A DNA stretch of 39,129 nt from Deltaproteobacteria bacterium Ga0077550 (GTDB taxonomy: Bacteria > Myxococcota_A > Polyangia > Nannocystales > Nannocystaceae). Within the stretch, counting starts at the first letter, position 1, and each line of letters begins with the position of its first letter. Where the stretch lies: NCBI GenBank assembly GCA_001464385.1, contig LNFB01000376.1, positions 1 through 39,129 of the forward strand, written 5' to 3'. Shown here piece by piece: positions 1 to 6,675 of this stretch. Both the position numbers and the translations under genes were made by a program. A model generated the notes under the pieces. The model was not told where the DNA came from. It saw nothing but the letters and a program-made list of their open reading frames with translations, and made no database searches.

Positions 1-51
1 GTCGACGCAACCATCGAGGGTGACGTTGAGGCTGAAGGTCAGGAGTCCCAC
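1..51 (-). pseudogene. 5' copy of the dihydrofolate-reductase-like gene, cut by window edge
   Basis: Reading leftward from a GTG at 51, the sequence gives the same 17 residues (MGLLTFSLN...) as the start of the gene at 556-1113, because it lies in the left arm of the inverted repeat. Whether a second full copy continues beyond the window cannot be seen. It may be a true inverted duplication, or a fold-back artefact of assembly or library preparation. No separate function is inferred. Confidence 0.6.
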
Positions 52-67
52 GGCGGCGAAGTCTACC
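1..67. repeat. Left arm of a perfect 67-bp inverted repeat
   Basis: Bases 1-67 are the exact reverse complement of 540-606 (position n pairs with 607-n). The match stops at 68/539 on the inner side. On the outer side it reaches the window edge, so it may be longer. Both outer ends carry the palindrome GTCGAC. The arm contains the first 17 codons of the dihydrofolate-reductase-like gene found intact at 556. Confidence 0.95.
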
Positions 68-160
68 CCGTGCGACCGTCGGATGTGGCGAGGTCGTAGA
101 CGATGACGGGCAGCCCGGCCTCGCAGACTGGACACGGGCCCTCGATCACGAGGATGCCGG

Positions 161-388
161 GTGAAGCGAGGCGAGCTCTGGTGGGCTGACCTCGGACCCC
201 ATCGCCCGCAGGAGCAGACCGGTCGGCGGCCTGTGATCGTGTGGCAGAGCGACGCGCTGACGCGGGTTCTTCGCTCGGTGCTCGTGATCCCGCTGACGAG
301 CAACCTCGATCGTGCGCATCTTGCGGGCACCGCGACCATCGCTGCGACGTCCACTGACGAAGCTCTCGGGCGCGTGGAGCCGGAATGA
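161..388 (+). pseudogene. Truncated MazF/PemK-family endoribonuclease toxin
   Basis: The first ~60 residues match the N-terminal half of the MazF/PemK ribosome-independent mRNA interferase family: a KRGELWWADLG start, GRRPVIVWQ (beta-strand with the conserved R/P), VLVIPLTSN and an AGT-ATIAATS segment. The family normally has about 105-120 residues; this frame stops after 75, so the C-terminal helices and the second half of the active-site groove are missing, and no good continuation is seen in the other frames. The GTG start at 161 overlaps a TGA at 162-164 of an open frame ending ...LDHEDAG, which is what a translationally coupled antitoxin tail would look like, but that frame's 5' part is lost in the inverted repeat. 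Probably a decayed toxin-antitoxin remnant, unlikely to be active. Confidence 0.7.
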
Positions 389-517
389 CCGGGTCTTGCT
401 CGCGAGCTATCCGTTGCAGCAAACGAATAGCATGAGTTTCGCTCCCGTCACTCGCGGCTGTACGCCCGGGTGGAGGCGTCGAGCGAACAATCGCAGCGAC
501 AGCGCAACCTCGGCCAG

Positions 518-547
518 TTGTATGGAATTCGCCCGACCCGGTAGACT
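518..547 (+). promoter_or_regulatory. Candidate sigma70-type promoter of the 556 gene (near-leaderless)
   Basis: TTGTAT (518-523) and TAGACT (542-547) are 18 bp apart. The GTG start lies only 8 nt after the -10 box, so the transcript would begin at or next to the start codon. The -10 box falls inside the right arm of the inverted repeat and the -35 box outside it, so the left arm carries the -10 but not the -35. Confidence 0.35.
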
Positions 548-606
548 TCGCCGCCGTGGGACTCCTGACCTTCAGCCTCAACGTCACCCTCGATGGTTGC
601 GTCGAC
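540..606. repeat. Right arm of the perfect 67-bp inverted repeat
   Basis: Exact reverse complement of 1-67. It spans the -10-like TAGACT, the GTG start and codons 1-17 of the dihydrofolate-reductase-like gene. The 472-bp spacer holds only the truncated toxin gene, with no transposase or integrase. Confidence 0.95.
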
Positions 607-1113
607 CACCAGGAGGGGATCGCCGACGACGAGACCCACGCCTTCTTCACCGCCCTGATGGACGGGGGCGGGGCGATGCTGTGGGGCCGCGTCACCTACG
701 AGCTGATGGAGAGCGCCTGGCCGGCGATTGCCCGCGGCGACGTGGAGGCGCCGCCGGCGATCCGCGAGTGGGCGATCGCGCTGGAGGCCAAGCCGAAGTA
801 CGTCGTGTCGTCGACGCGGAGCGACTTCCCGTGGACCAACAGTCACCACCTCGCCGGTGACCTGCGCTCGAGGGTGCAGTCGCTGAAGGACGCGACCCCG
901 GCCGGCGTGCTCCTCGGCAGCGGCAAGCTCGCGACCGCGCTCGATCGGCTGGATCTGATCGACGAGTACAGGTTCCTCGTCCAGCCGAGGATCGTCGGCC
1001 ACGGCCCGACCCTGTACGAGGGCGGGCTGCCCAGCACGCGACGGCTCGAGTTGGTCTCGGCGACGCCGCTGCGCTGCGGCGCGGTCGCGATGCACTACCG
1101 ACGCGCGCGGTGA
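556..1113 (+). CDS. Dihydrofolate reductase-like protein (RibD C-terminal domain family)
   Basis: A 185-residue single-domain protein of the RibD_C/DHFR-like family common in actinobacteria and myxobacteria. It begins with the typical strand LLTFSLNVTLDGCVD, then an AMLWGRVTYELME segment (the G-R-x-T/Y nucleotide-contact motif), KYVVSSTR, a GVLLGSGKLATALDRLDLIDEYRF stretch split around the conserved GS/G-L-A turn, and the LVQPRIVGHGPTLYEGG loop. Length is normal for the family. The GTG at 556 is chosen because family homology begins there. Members are annotated as NADPH-dependent reductases, but most have no known substrate; a role in folate or riboflavin metabolism should not be assumed. It stands alone, with a lipoprotein gene convergent to it. 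Confidence 0.85.
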   Translation: MGLLTFSLNVTLDGCVDHQEGIADDETHAFFTALMDGGGAMLWGRVTYELMESAWPAIARGDVEAPPAIREWAIALEAKPKYVVSSTRSDFPWTNSHHLAGDLRSRVQSLKDATPAGVLLGSGKLATALDRLDLIDEYRFLVQPRIVGHGPTLYEGGLPSTRRLELVSATPLRCGAVAMHYRRAR

Positions 1114-1131
1114 CTCGGGGGAGCTTCGCGA

Positions 1132-1656
1132 TCACGGGCGGGCACGCGGCGTCGGATCCACCGCGATCGTCCCCTCCCAATCGCGTGGGTTCCCATTGTT
1201 GAACCCCGCCCGCACCCGGAACCGACCGACCGTCGCGTCGACCGGCGCCCCACCGCGTCCGGCCTCCATCGCCGGGCGCACGTCGGTCGGCAGCATCTCG
1301 GCCAGGCGTGTGACCCAGACCCCCATGTCGCGGGGCGCCGCAGCGTCCCCGAGGAGATCGATGATCGAGATCCTCACCGACGTCACCCGCTGCTCGTCGG
1401 CGTTCCACACCGCCGTGCAGGTGCGCCATCCGGGGCTGGGACCCGCCGTCTCGGTGGCCGTCGCCTGGACGCTGCGCTGCTGCCCGAGCTCGAGCTCCTC
1501 GACGTTGCCGTCGCCGCAGGCCGCGATCCATGGGCGGATCTCCTCCAGGGTCCAGCGCTCCCAGGTGTCGTCAGGCGGCGGCGTCGTCCCACAGCCGAGG
1601 GTCGCGAGCAGCACGGCAACGCGTACGTCGAGGCCAGCGCGGATTGGACGGGCCAT
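1132..1656 (-). CDS. Small putative lipoprotein of unknown function
   Basis: A 174-residue protein with a short signal peptide ending in a lipobox (LLATLGC), so a lipid-anchored, exported protein is expected. I do not recognise the mature domain. It has a WERWTLEEIRPWIAACGDG segment near the mature N terminus and a later C-T-A-V-W strand, giving a possible disulphide pair outside the lipid-modified Cys. The ATG at 1656 is preferred over the GTG six codons upstream because a GAGG lies about 9 nt before it and the signal peptide then has the usual length. The gene follows the REC/HD-GYP gene by only ~30 bp, so it may be read through from the signalling operon, but nothing in the protein ties it to that pathway. 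Confidence 0.7.
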   Translation of the reverse strand: MARPIRAGLDVRVAVLLATLGCGTTPPPDDTWERWTLEEIRPWIAACGDGNVEELELGQQRSVQATATETAGPSPGWRTCTAVWNADEQRVTSVRISIIDLLGDAAAPRDMGVWVTRLAEMLPTDVRPAMEAGRGGAPVDATVGRFRVRAGFNNGNPRDWEGTIAVDPTPRARP

Positions 1657-1689
1657 CGCCGGCGATCCTCGCACGGCCGCCGCCCGCGA

Positions 1690-2844
1690 TCACGCGACAC
1701 GCACGATCGGCTTGCCACACGGCACCAGCACCCGCAGCGGCTGCACGATCCCCGCCGTCCGCGAGAAATTGTTCAACCGCTCCAGCATCGCCAGCGTGAT
1801 CTCTCTGCCACGCGCGACCAACAGTTGCCCGCTGTTCGACAGCACGTCCTGATCGAGCACCATGCCGTCGATCAGATCGCCGACCCCGAGCATGCGCACC
1901 TCGAACCCCTCCTCCGCGGTGCCGTGGAAATCCGCGAGCGCGTCGAGCAACGCGACGTCGTACTCCTCCGCGCGGCGCAACGCCTTCACCGCCGCGGCGA
2001 CCGAACCCCCGCGCGACGTGAGCGCATCGGCAGCCCGCGCCACCTTGAGCAGCCGCGCGCCACGGGCCACGAACTCGTCGCCCGCGGGCTGATCCTGGTT
2101 GCGGATGATCGCCGCGACCCGGTCGAGCCGAGGAATCGGCGCGATGAGGTTCGCGCCGACCTCGGGGATCGACGCCAGCATCCGCCGCACCTCGGGCCTC
2201 GGCCGCTCGCCGGCGAAGTGCCGCGCCAACGCCTCGGGCGGCACCGCGATGCAGCCCACCAAACACAGCTGCCCGGCCAACCGCAGCTCCCAACTCGACC
2301 CGAGGCCGAGCTTGCCGGCCATGTGCATCACGTAGGCCTCGACCGTCTGCGCGCGACCCAGCGCGATCGGACACGCCAGACCCAGCAGCTCGACCAGAGC
2401 CCCGACCGCGCCGCGCAGCGTCTGCTCGAGCAGCTCGCGCTCGGCACCGATCACGCGGTGCTGCTCGATCGCGTCCTCGAGCACGCGCGACAGCTCAGGG
2501 ATCGGGCACGGCTTGAACAGGAACCGGAACAGCCCGCCGCGGTTGACCGCGTCGGCGGCGGCCTCGAGGTCCGACTGCCCCGTGAGCAGCACGCGGACGG
2601 TCTCGGGCGCGCGCACCCGGGCGTGGGCGAGGAACTCCGCGCCGTTCATCTGCGGCATGCGCATGTCCGAGACGATGACCGCGAAGTCGCGGCCCTCGGC
2701 GCGGGCGCGATCGATCGCCTCCAGCCCCTTGGCCCCGCTGATCGCGGTCTCGACCTCGAAGTCGAAGGCGAGGTTGTGCTCGAAGGCCTCGAGCACCCGG
2801 GGCTCGTCGTCGACGAACAGGACCCTGCGATTCACCACCATCAC
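1690..2844 (-). CDS. Response regulator: REC domain plus degenerate HD-GYP-like domain
   Basis: Residues ~6-125 form a canonical receiver domain: acidic pocket VDDEP, phospho-acceptor Asp in IVSDMRMPQMNG (about residue 60), switch Thr in LLTGQ and Lys in LFKPC. After a helical linker, residues ~155-320 follow the order of an HD-GYP domain: a helix set, then AIIRNQDQPAGDE where active enzymes have the HHE...GYP motif, then ARLLKVARAADALTSRGGS, the usual helix after GYP. The metal-binding His/Asp and GYP residues are absent, so cyclic-di-GMP hydrolysis is not expected; a signalling or binding role is more likely. It is the last gene of the V4R/kinase operon and overlaps the REC-HDOD gene by 4 nt (starts GTG at 2844 or ATG at 2841). 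Confidence 0.85.
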   Translation of the reverse strand: MMVVNRRVLFVDDEPRVLEAFEHNLAFDFEVETAISGAKGLEAIDRARAEGRDFAVIVSDMRMPQMNGAEFLAHARVRAPETVRVLLTGQSDLEAAADAVNRGGLFRFLFKPCPIPELSRVLEDAIEQHRVIGAERELLEQTLRGAVGALVELLGLACPIALGRAQTVEAYVMHMAGKLGLGSSWELRLAGQLCLVGCIAVPPEALARHFAGERPRPEVRRMLASIPEVGANLIAPIPRLDRVAAIIRNQDQPAGDEFVARGARLLKVARAADALTSRGGSVAAAVKALRRAEEYDVALLDALADFHGTAEEGFEVRMLGVGDLIDGMVLDQDVLSNSGQLLVARGREITLAMLERLNNFSRTAGIVQPLRVLVPCGKPIVRVA

Positions 2845-3917
2845 GCGGCCTCCTCTCGGTCATCTTCGGATGCGCGGCACCACGGTGCCCAGCGCGGATC
2901 GGGGTGATCGCGGCGACCGTCGACGATCGCCGCCGCGACGCGCACAGCCGTCGCCGCGTCGAGCACCGCGGGGATCCGCGGCAGCGGCTCGTGGTGCCGC
3001 GCGACCGCGTCGATGATCGGATAGTCCATGCCCCACAGCCCGAGCAGGTACGCGCCGGCGCGCGCGTGATCCGGCGTGGGGTCGGCGTGCGGATCGTCGT
3101 CGACCGGCAGCTGCGCGAGCAGCAGTCGACCGATGTCGTGGAGCACCCCGGCGAGCCGCGCGGCGTCAGCGTGCGCAGGGCCGGCGATCCTCGCCGCGAG
3201 CGCGGCCACCCGCATGCTCCGCGCGTTGACCTCCTCCACCAGCGGTCCGAGCCCCACCATCGACGCCGCGAGCTCGTGGCCCAGGACGATCGCCCGCAGC
3301 AGCTCGGCGCCGAGCCGCGCCACCGCATGGTCGACCCGCGTGCACTTGGCGCCCCGCGACAGCAGCGCGCTGTTGGCCAGCTGGATCGCGCGGGCGGCCA
3401 GCGACACGTCGCGCCCGACCATCGCCGCGATGCGGACCATCGACACGTCGGGCGTCGCCATCAACCGCGACATCTCGTCGAACAGCCGCGGCCGTCGCGG
3501 CAGATCCGACACCCTGCCCAGGCGATCGCGCAGCGCCTGACTGGTGAGGATGCGATGGACCGACACCGCGTGCTCGAGCGTGTCCACGAGCGCCACGGCG
3601 GTGCACGGCTTCGACAGGAACACGTGGGCGATCGGCATCGTGCGGACCAGCGCGGCGGTCTGCGCGTGGCCGGACAGCACGATGCGCGCCACGCCGGGGT
3701 GATCGGCCTGCAGCGCCCGCAGCAGCGCAGCGCCGTCCATGCGACGCATCGCGATCTCGGTGACGACCGCGTCGATCGGCCGCTCGCGCAGCAGCGCCAG
3801 CGCGTCCTGCCCCGACGCAGCGAAGTGGAGATCCCAACCATCGGCGGCGTCGAACATCAGGTTCTCGAGCCCCTCGAGCACCCGCGGCTCCTCGTCGACG
3901 AACAACACCGAGCTCAC
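2841..3917 (-). CDS. Response regulator-like protein: REC (Glu at phospho-site) plus HDOD domain
   Basis: Residues ~1-120 have a receiver fold (VLFVDEEP, switch Ser in IVLSGH, Lys in LSKPC), but the phospho-acceptor position reads VVTEIAMRRMDG, with Glu54 in place of Asp and Arg in place of the usual Pro. Residues ~140-340 are an HDOD domain: RLFDEMSRLMATPDVS, AARAIQLANSALLSRG, DHAVARLGAELLRAIVL, then GVLHDIGRLLL and ARHHEPLP. HDOD proteins are regulatory scaffolds in signalling, motility and DNA-damage responses and generally are not enzymes. The GTG start at 3917 overlaps the kinase stop (GTGA). Glu at this site suggests a receiver that does not take phosphate, perhaps locked in an active-like state. 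Domain calls are firm; the functional reading is inferred. Confidence 0.87.
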   Translation of the reverse strand: MSSVLFVDEEPRVLEGLENLMFDAADGWDLHFAASGQDALALLRERPIDAVVTEIAMRRMDGAALLRALQADHPGVARIVLSGHAQTAALVRTMPIAHVFLSKPCTAVALVDTLEHAVSVHRILTSQALRDRLGRVSDLPRRPRLFDEMSRLMATPDVSMVRIAAMVGRDVSLAARAIQLANSALLSRGAKCTRVDHAVARLGAELLRAIVLGHELAASMVGLGPLVEEVNARSMRVAALAARIAGPAHADAARLAGVLHDIGRLLLAQLPVDDDPHADPTPDHARAGAYLLGLWGMDYPIIDAVARHHEPLPRIPAVLDAATAVRVAAAIVDGRRDHPDPRWAPWCRASEDDREEAA

Positions 3918-5545
3918 GCGGCGTGCTCCTCGTGCACCGCCGGCAGCGCGGTCGGCAGCCCGACCGGCAGCCGGATCACGAACGTCGTGCCGACGCCGGA
4001 CGTGCTCTCGAACCGCAGCTCGCCGCCGTGCTTGTCGACCACGATGTTGCGCGCGATCGACAGACCCTGGCCCGTGCCGCGGCCCACGCCCTTGGTGGTG
4101 AAGAACGGATCGAACACCCGCTGCGCCACCGCCTCGGTCATGCCGCAGCCGTCGTCGACGATGCGCACCTCGACGACGTCACCGTCGCACGCGGTCTCGA
4201 CGCGGATGTGTCCACGCGCATCGTCCTCGGTGCGCCCCGCGTCCACGATCGCGTGCGCGGCGTTGATCACCAGGTTGAGGAACACCTGGTTGAGCTCGCC
4301 GGGCAGCCCGAGCACCTGCGGCAGATCGGGGTCGAACCGCGTCTCGACCTCGGCGACGTACTTCCACTCGTTGCGCGACACGGTCAGCGTGCTCTGCAGC
4401 GCAGCGTTGAGATCGACCGGCACGCGCTGCACCGCGCCGGGGTGCGCGAACGACTTGAGCGCCTGGACGATCGCGCTCACCGCCGTCACGCCCTCGTCCG
4501 CGCCGTCGAGGGCGATCGGCAGCCGCTCGCGCAGCCGCGGCACCTTGGCCCGGGCGATCGCGGCGGCGAGCTTGGCGACGACCGCGGGCGGCACGCCCGG
4601 CTCGGCGACGATCTGCTCGATCTCGTCGACCAACCCGAGCAGCCCCAGCGTCGCCCGGCGCAGGAAGTGGAGGTTGTCGCCGATGTACTGCATCGGCGTG
4701 TTGATCTCGTGGGCGACGCCCGACGCGAGGCGCCCCACGGCCTCGAGCTTCTGCGCCTGCCGCAGCTCGAGCTCCATCGAGTGCAGCTCCTCGAGTCGGC
4801 GGGCCAGCTCGCCCGACAGCGCGTGCGAGCGCTCGAGCTCGGCCTGCAGTCGCCGCTGCGGCGTGAGATCGACGACCGCGATGACGGTGCCGATGCGGCC
4901 CTCGCCCGGGACCACCACGGGCGAGCAGCGCACCCGCAGCGTCCGCTCCTCGCGGACGATCGTCTCGACATGCGACGCGCGATCGCGGCTGCGCAGCCCG
5001 GGCGCGTCGAGCAGCGCGTAGAAGTCGAGGCCGGTCGCCGCCCCCTCGGCGAGCGGCACCCCGTGGGCCGAGCGCATCGCCAACAGCGCGTGGGCGCAGC
5101 GGTTGGTGTCGAGCACACGGTCGTCGGCGTCGAGCACGACCACGCCGAGCTCGGCGTCCTCGACGATCCGCCGCCACCGCATCGCCTCGACGAGCAGCCG
5201 CCGCGTGAGGCTGTCGCTGCGCAGCGACTCGACCATCAGCAGCGTGCCGCCCTCGACCGCCGGCGCGCTGCGCAGCCGCACGTACCGGACCTTGCCGCCG
5301 ATCGACAGCGCCGCGGGCATGTCGTCGTTGGCCGCCTCGCCGCGGGCGAGCGCGCGCAGCCATGCGGCGCGCTCGCGTCGGTGTCGCACGCTCAACACCT
5401 CGCCGATGTGTCGCCCGACCAGATCCGCGGCCTCGCACTCGAGCGTCACCAGTGCGTGCGGCGTGGCGTCGACGAGGCGCAGCGCGGTGTCGATCCGCAG
5501 GCAGCCGATGCCCAGGCGCGAACGTGGCGGCGGCGGTGCGTTCAT
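3914..5545 (-). CDS. Cytosolic PAS sensor histidine kinase
   Basis: A 543-residue hybrid-free sensor kinase without membrane segments. It has two PAS-like domains (~11-110 and ~122-232), a short coiled coil (~232-268), and a HisKA-type dimerisation helix with the H-box VAHEINTP (His279). The catalytic domain has all its boxes: N-box NQVFLNLVINAA (419-430), G1 DDGCGM (464-469), F-box FDPFFTTK (478-485) and G2 GRGTGQGLS (488-496). All catalytic residues are present, so it should autophosphorylate. The ATG at 5545 is chosen over longer upstream readings because it overlaps the stop of the V4R gene as ATGA and the first PAS domain starts there. The natural partners are the receiver proteins encoded immediately downstream; only the last one keeps the acceptor Asp. 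Confidence 0.92.
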   Translation of the reverse strand: MNAPPPPRSRLGIGCLRIDTALRLVDATPHALVTLECEAADLVGRHIGEVLSVRHRRERAAWLRALARGEAANDDMPAALSIGGKVRYVRLRSAPAVEGGTLLMVESLRSDSLTRRLLVEAMRWRRIVEDAELGVVVLDADDRVLDTNRCAHALLAMRSAHGVPLAEGAATGLDFYALLDAPGLRSRDRASHVETIVREERTLRVRCSPVVVPGEGRIGTVIAVVDLTPQRRLQAELERSHALSGELARRLEELHSMELELRQAQKLEAVGRLASGVAHEINTPMQYIGDNLHFLRRATLGLLGLVDEIEQIVAEPGVPPAVVAKLAAAIARAKVPRLRERLPIALDGADEGVTAVSAIVQALKSFAHPGAVQRVPVDLNAALQSTLTVSRNEWKYVAEVETRFDPDLPQVLGLPGELNQVFLNLVINAAHAIVDAGRTEDDARGHIRVETACDGDVVEVRIVDDGCGMTEAVAQRVFDPFFTTKGVGRGTGQGLSIARNIVVDKHGGELRFESTSGVGTTFVIRLPVGLPTALPAVHEEHAA

Positions 5546-6612
5546 GCGGCCATCCCACCGGGCACCCAGCCCGCCTCGTCGACGCCCACCGAGACCGCGA
5601 TCGCGTCGGCGTGGGCGCAGGTGCAGATCTGCAGCGCACCGAAGCGCTCGTCGAGCGCGCCCTCGCACAGCACCAGCTCGCACAGCCCGGCCGCGGCGCC
5701 GCCGGCCAGCGCAGCGGTCGGATCGTGCGGGCCCTGCAGCCAGCTCGGCGACGGCGGTGCCGACAGCAGCACGGCCGGTCCGGGGGCGAACCGCTCGAGC
5801 TGCCACGTTCCCCAGCCGAGCTCGCGCGTGATCGCGAGCAGCTCGGTGAGCGTGGCCTCGGACGCGGGCTCCGCCGGCGTTGCGATGGTGCGTGCGGCCC
5901 ACTCGCGCGAGCGCAGGACCCCCGCGAACATGCGCATGACGGCGTCCTCGGTGTCGTACGCCAACAGATCGCGGCCGAGCTCGAGCTGACCGATGCCGTC
6001 CATCGCGGCGAGGAAGCCCCGGCCGAGCAGGCCGAAGAAGGATGCCGGCACGGTCGCGACGCTCTGACCGTACGCGGTGTCGAGCCCCGCGGCGCCGTCG
6101 GCCCCGGGGACCGCGGCGCCCGACGACGCCGACGCAGCGGTGAAGCGACAGCGCGGCGCGCCCGCGGCGATGCACGCGATCTCCCGGACCTCGCACGGCT
6201 GCCCCATCGCGGCGAAGGCCGCCTCGAGGAAGCCCTCGGTCACCGCGCACACCGGCGCGGCCGCCTCGCCGAACGCCGCGACCCAGGCGTGCGCCGCGTG
6301 GGCGCTGTGCGAGTCGATCGTGCCGGGCTCACCGCCGCCGAGGCGCCCGAGCCCGAGCGCGGCGAACAACGCCGTGAACACCTCGAGGTCCGACGACGGG
6401 GGCACCGCGCGGGCGAGCAGCGGCGCGAACGCGTGCCGGGCCGCCTCACGCAGCACCGCGGCGCCGTCGATCCCGTGGACCGCCATGATCGTGTGCTGCA
6501 GCCGCGCGAAGTGCTGCGAGTGCACGCGCACGGGGAAGCCCGCGATCGATCGTCGACCGGCCTCGGCGTCGATCTCCGGGGACCACGACGCGACCACGGA
6601 CGCGGGCAACAC
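5542..6612 (-). CDS. V4R-domain protein, probable small-molecule sensor of the signalling operon
   Basis: A 356-residue soluble protein. Residues ~100-160 look like a V4R (4-vinyl reductase-type) ligand-binding domain: helix SAHAAHAWVAAFGEAAAPVC, then GQPCEVREIACIAAGAPRCRF in two short parts, the C-x(4-6)-G-x(2)-x-C-x-F signature near the end of that domain. The N-terminal ~90 residues are helical, as in the DUF2378/heme-NO-related proteins of myxobacteria. Residues ~250-356 form a second alpha/beta region I cannot name. V4R domains bind small hydrocarbon-like or aromatic ligands in regulators. The gene is first in the operon and overlaps the kinase by 4 nt, which suggests it feeds the kinase. 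The start is GTG 6612 or TTG 6609; neither has a clear ribosome site. Confidence 0.7.
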   Translation of the reverse strand: MLPASVVASWSPEIDAEAGRRSIAGFPVRVHSQHFARLQHTIMAVHGIDGAAVLREAARHAFAPLLARAVPPSSDLEVFTALFAALGLGRLGGGEPGTIDSHSAHAAHAWVAAFGEAAAPVCAVTEGFLEAAFAAMGQPCEVREIACIAAGAPRCRFTAASASSGAAVPGADGAAGLDTAYGQSVATVPASFFGLLGRGFLAAMDGIGQLELGRDLLAYDTEDAVMRMFAGVLRSREWAARTIATPAEPASEATLTELLAITRELGWGTWQLERFAPGPAVLLSAPPSPSWLQGPHDPTAALAGGAAAGLCELVLCEGALDERFGALQICTCAHADAIAVSVGVDEAGWVPGGMAA

Positions 6613-6675
6613 CGAAGGGCAATCGGCCGCGGGGTTTCGTGCCTTGAGGACCGTTGTCGGCCGTGTGGGTGCGGC

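Noticed and set aside
1..606. Insertion sequence bounded by the 67-bp inverted repeats
   Set aside because: No transposase or target-site duplication; the right arm is itself coding sequence of a host-type gene.
2904..5021. 705-codon plus-strand open frame opposite the HDOD and kinase genes
   Set aside because: Shadow of the real minus-strand genes; no domain, basic low-complexity composition.
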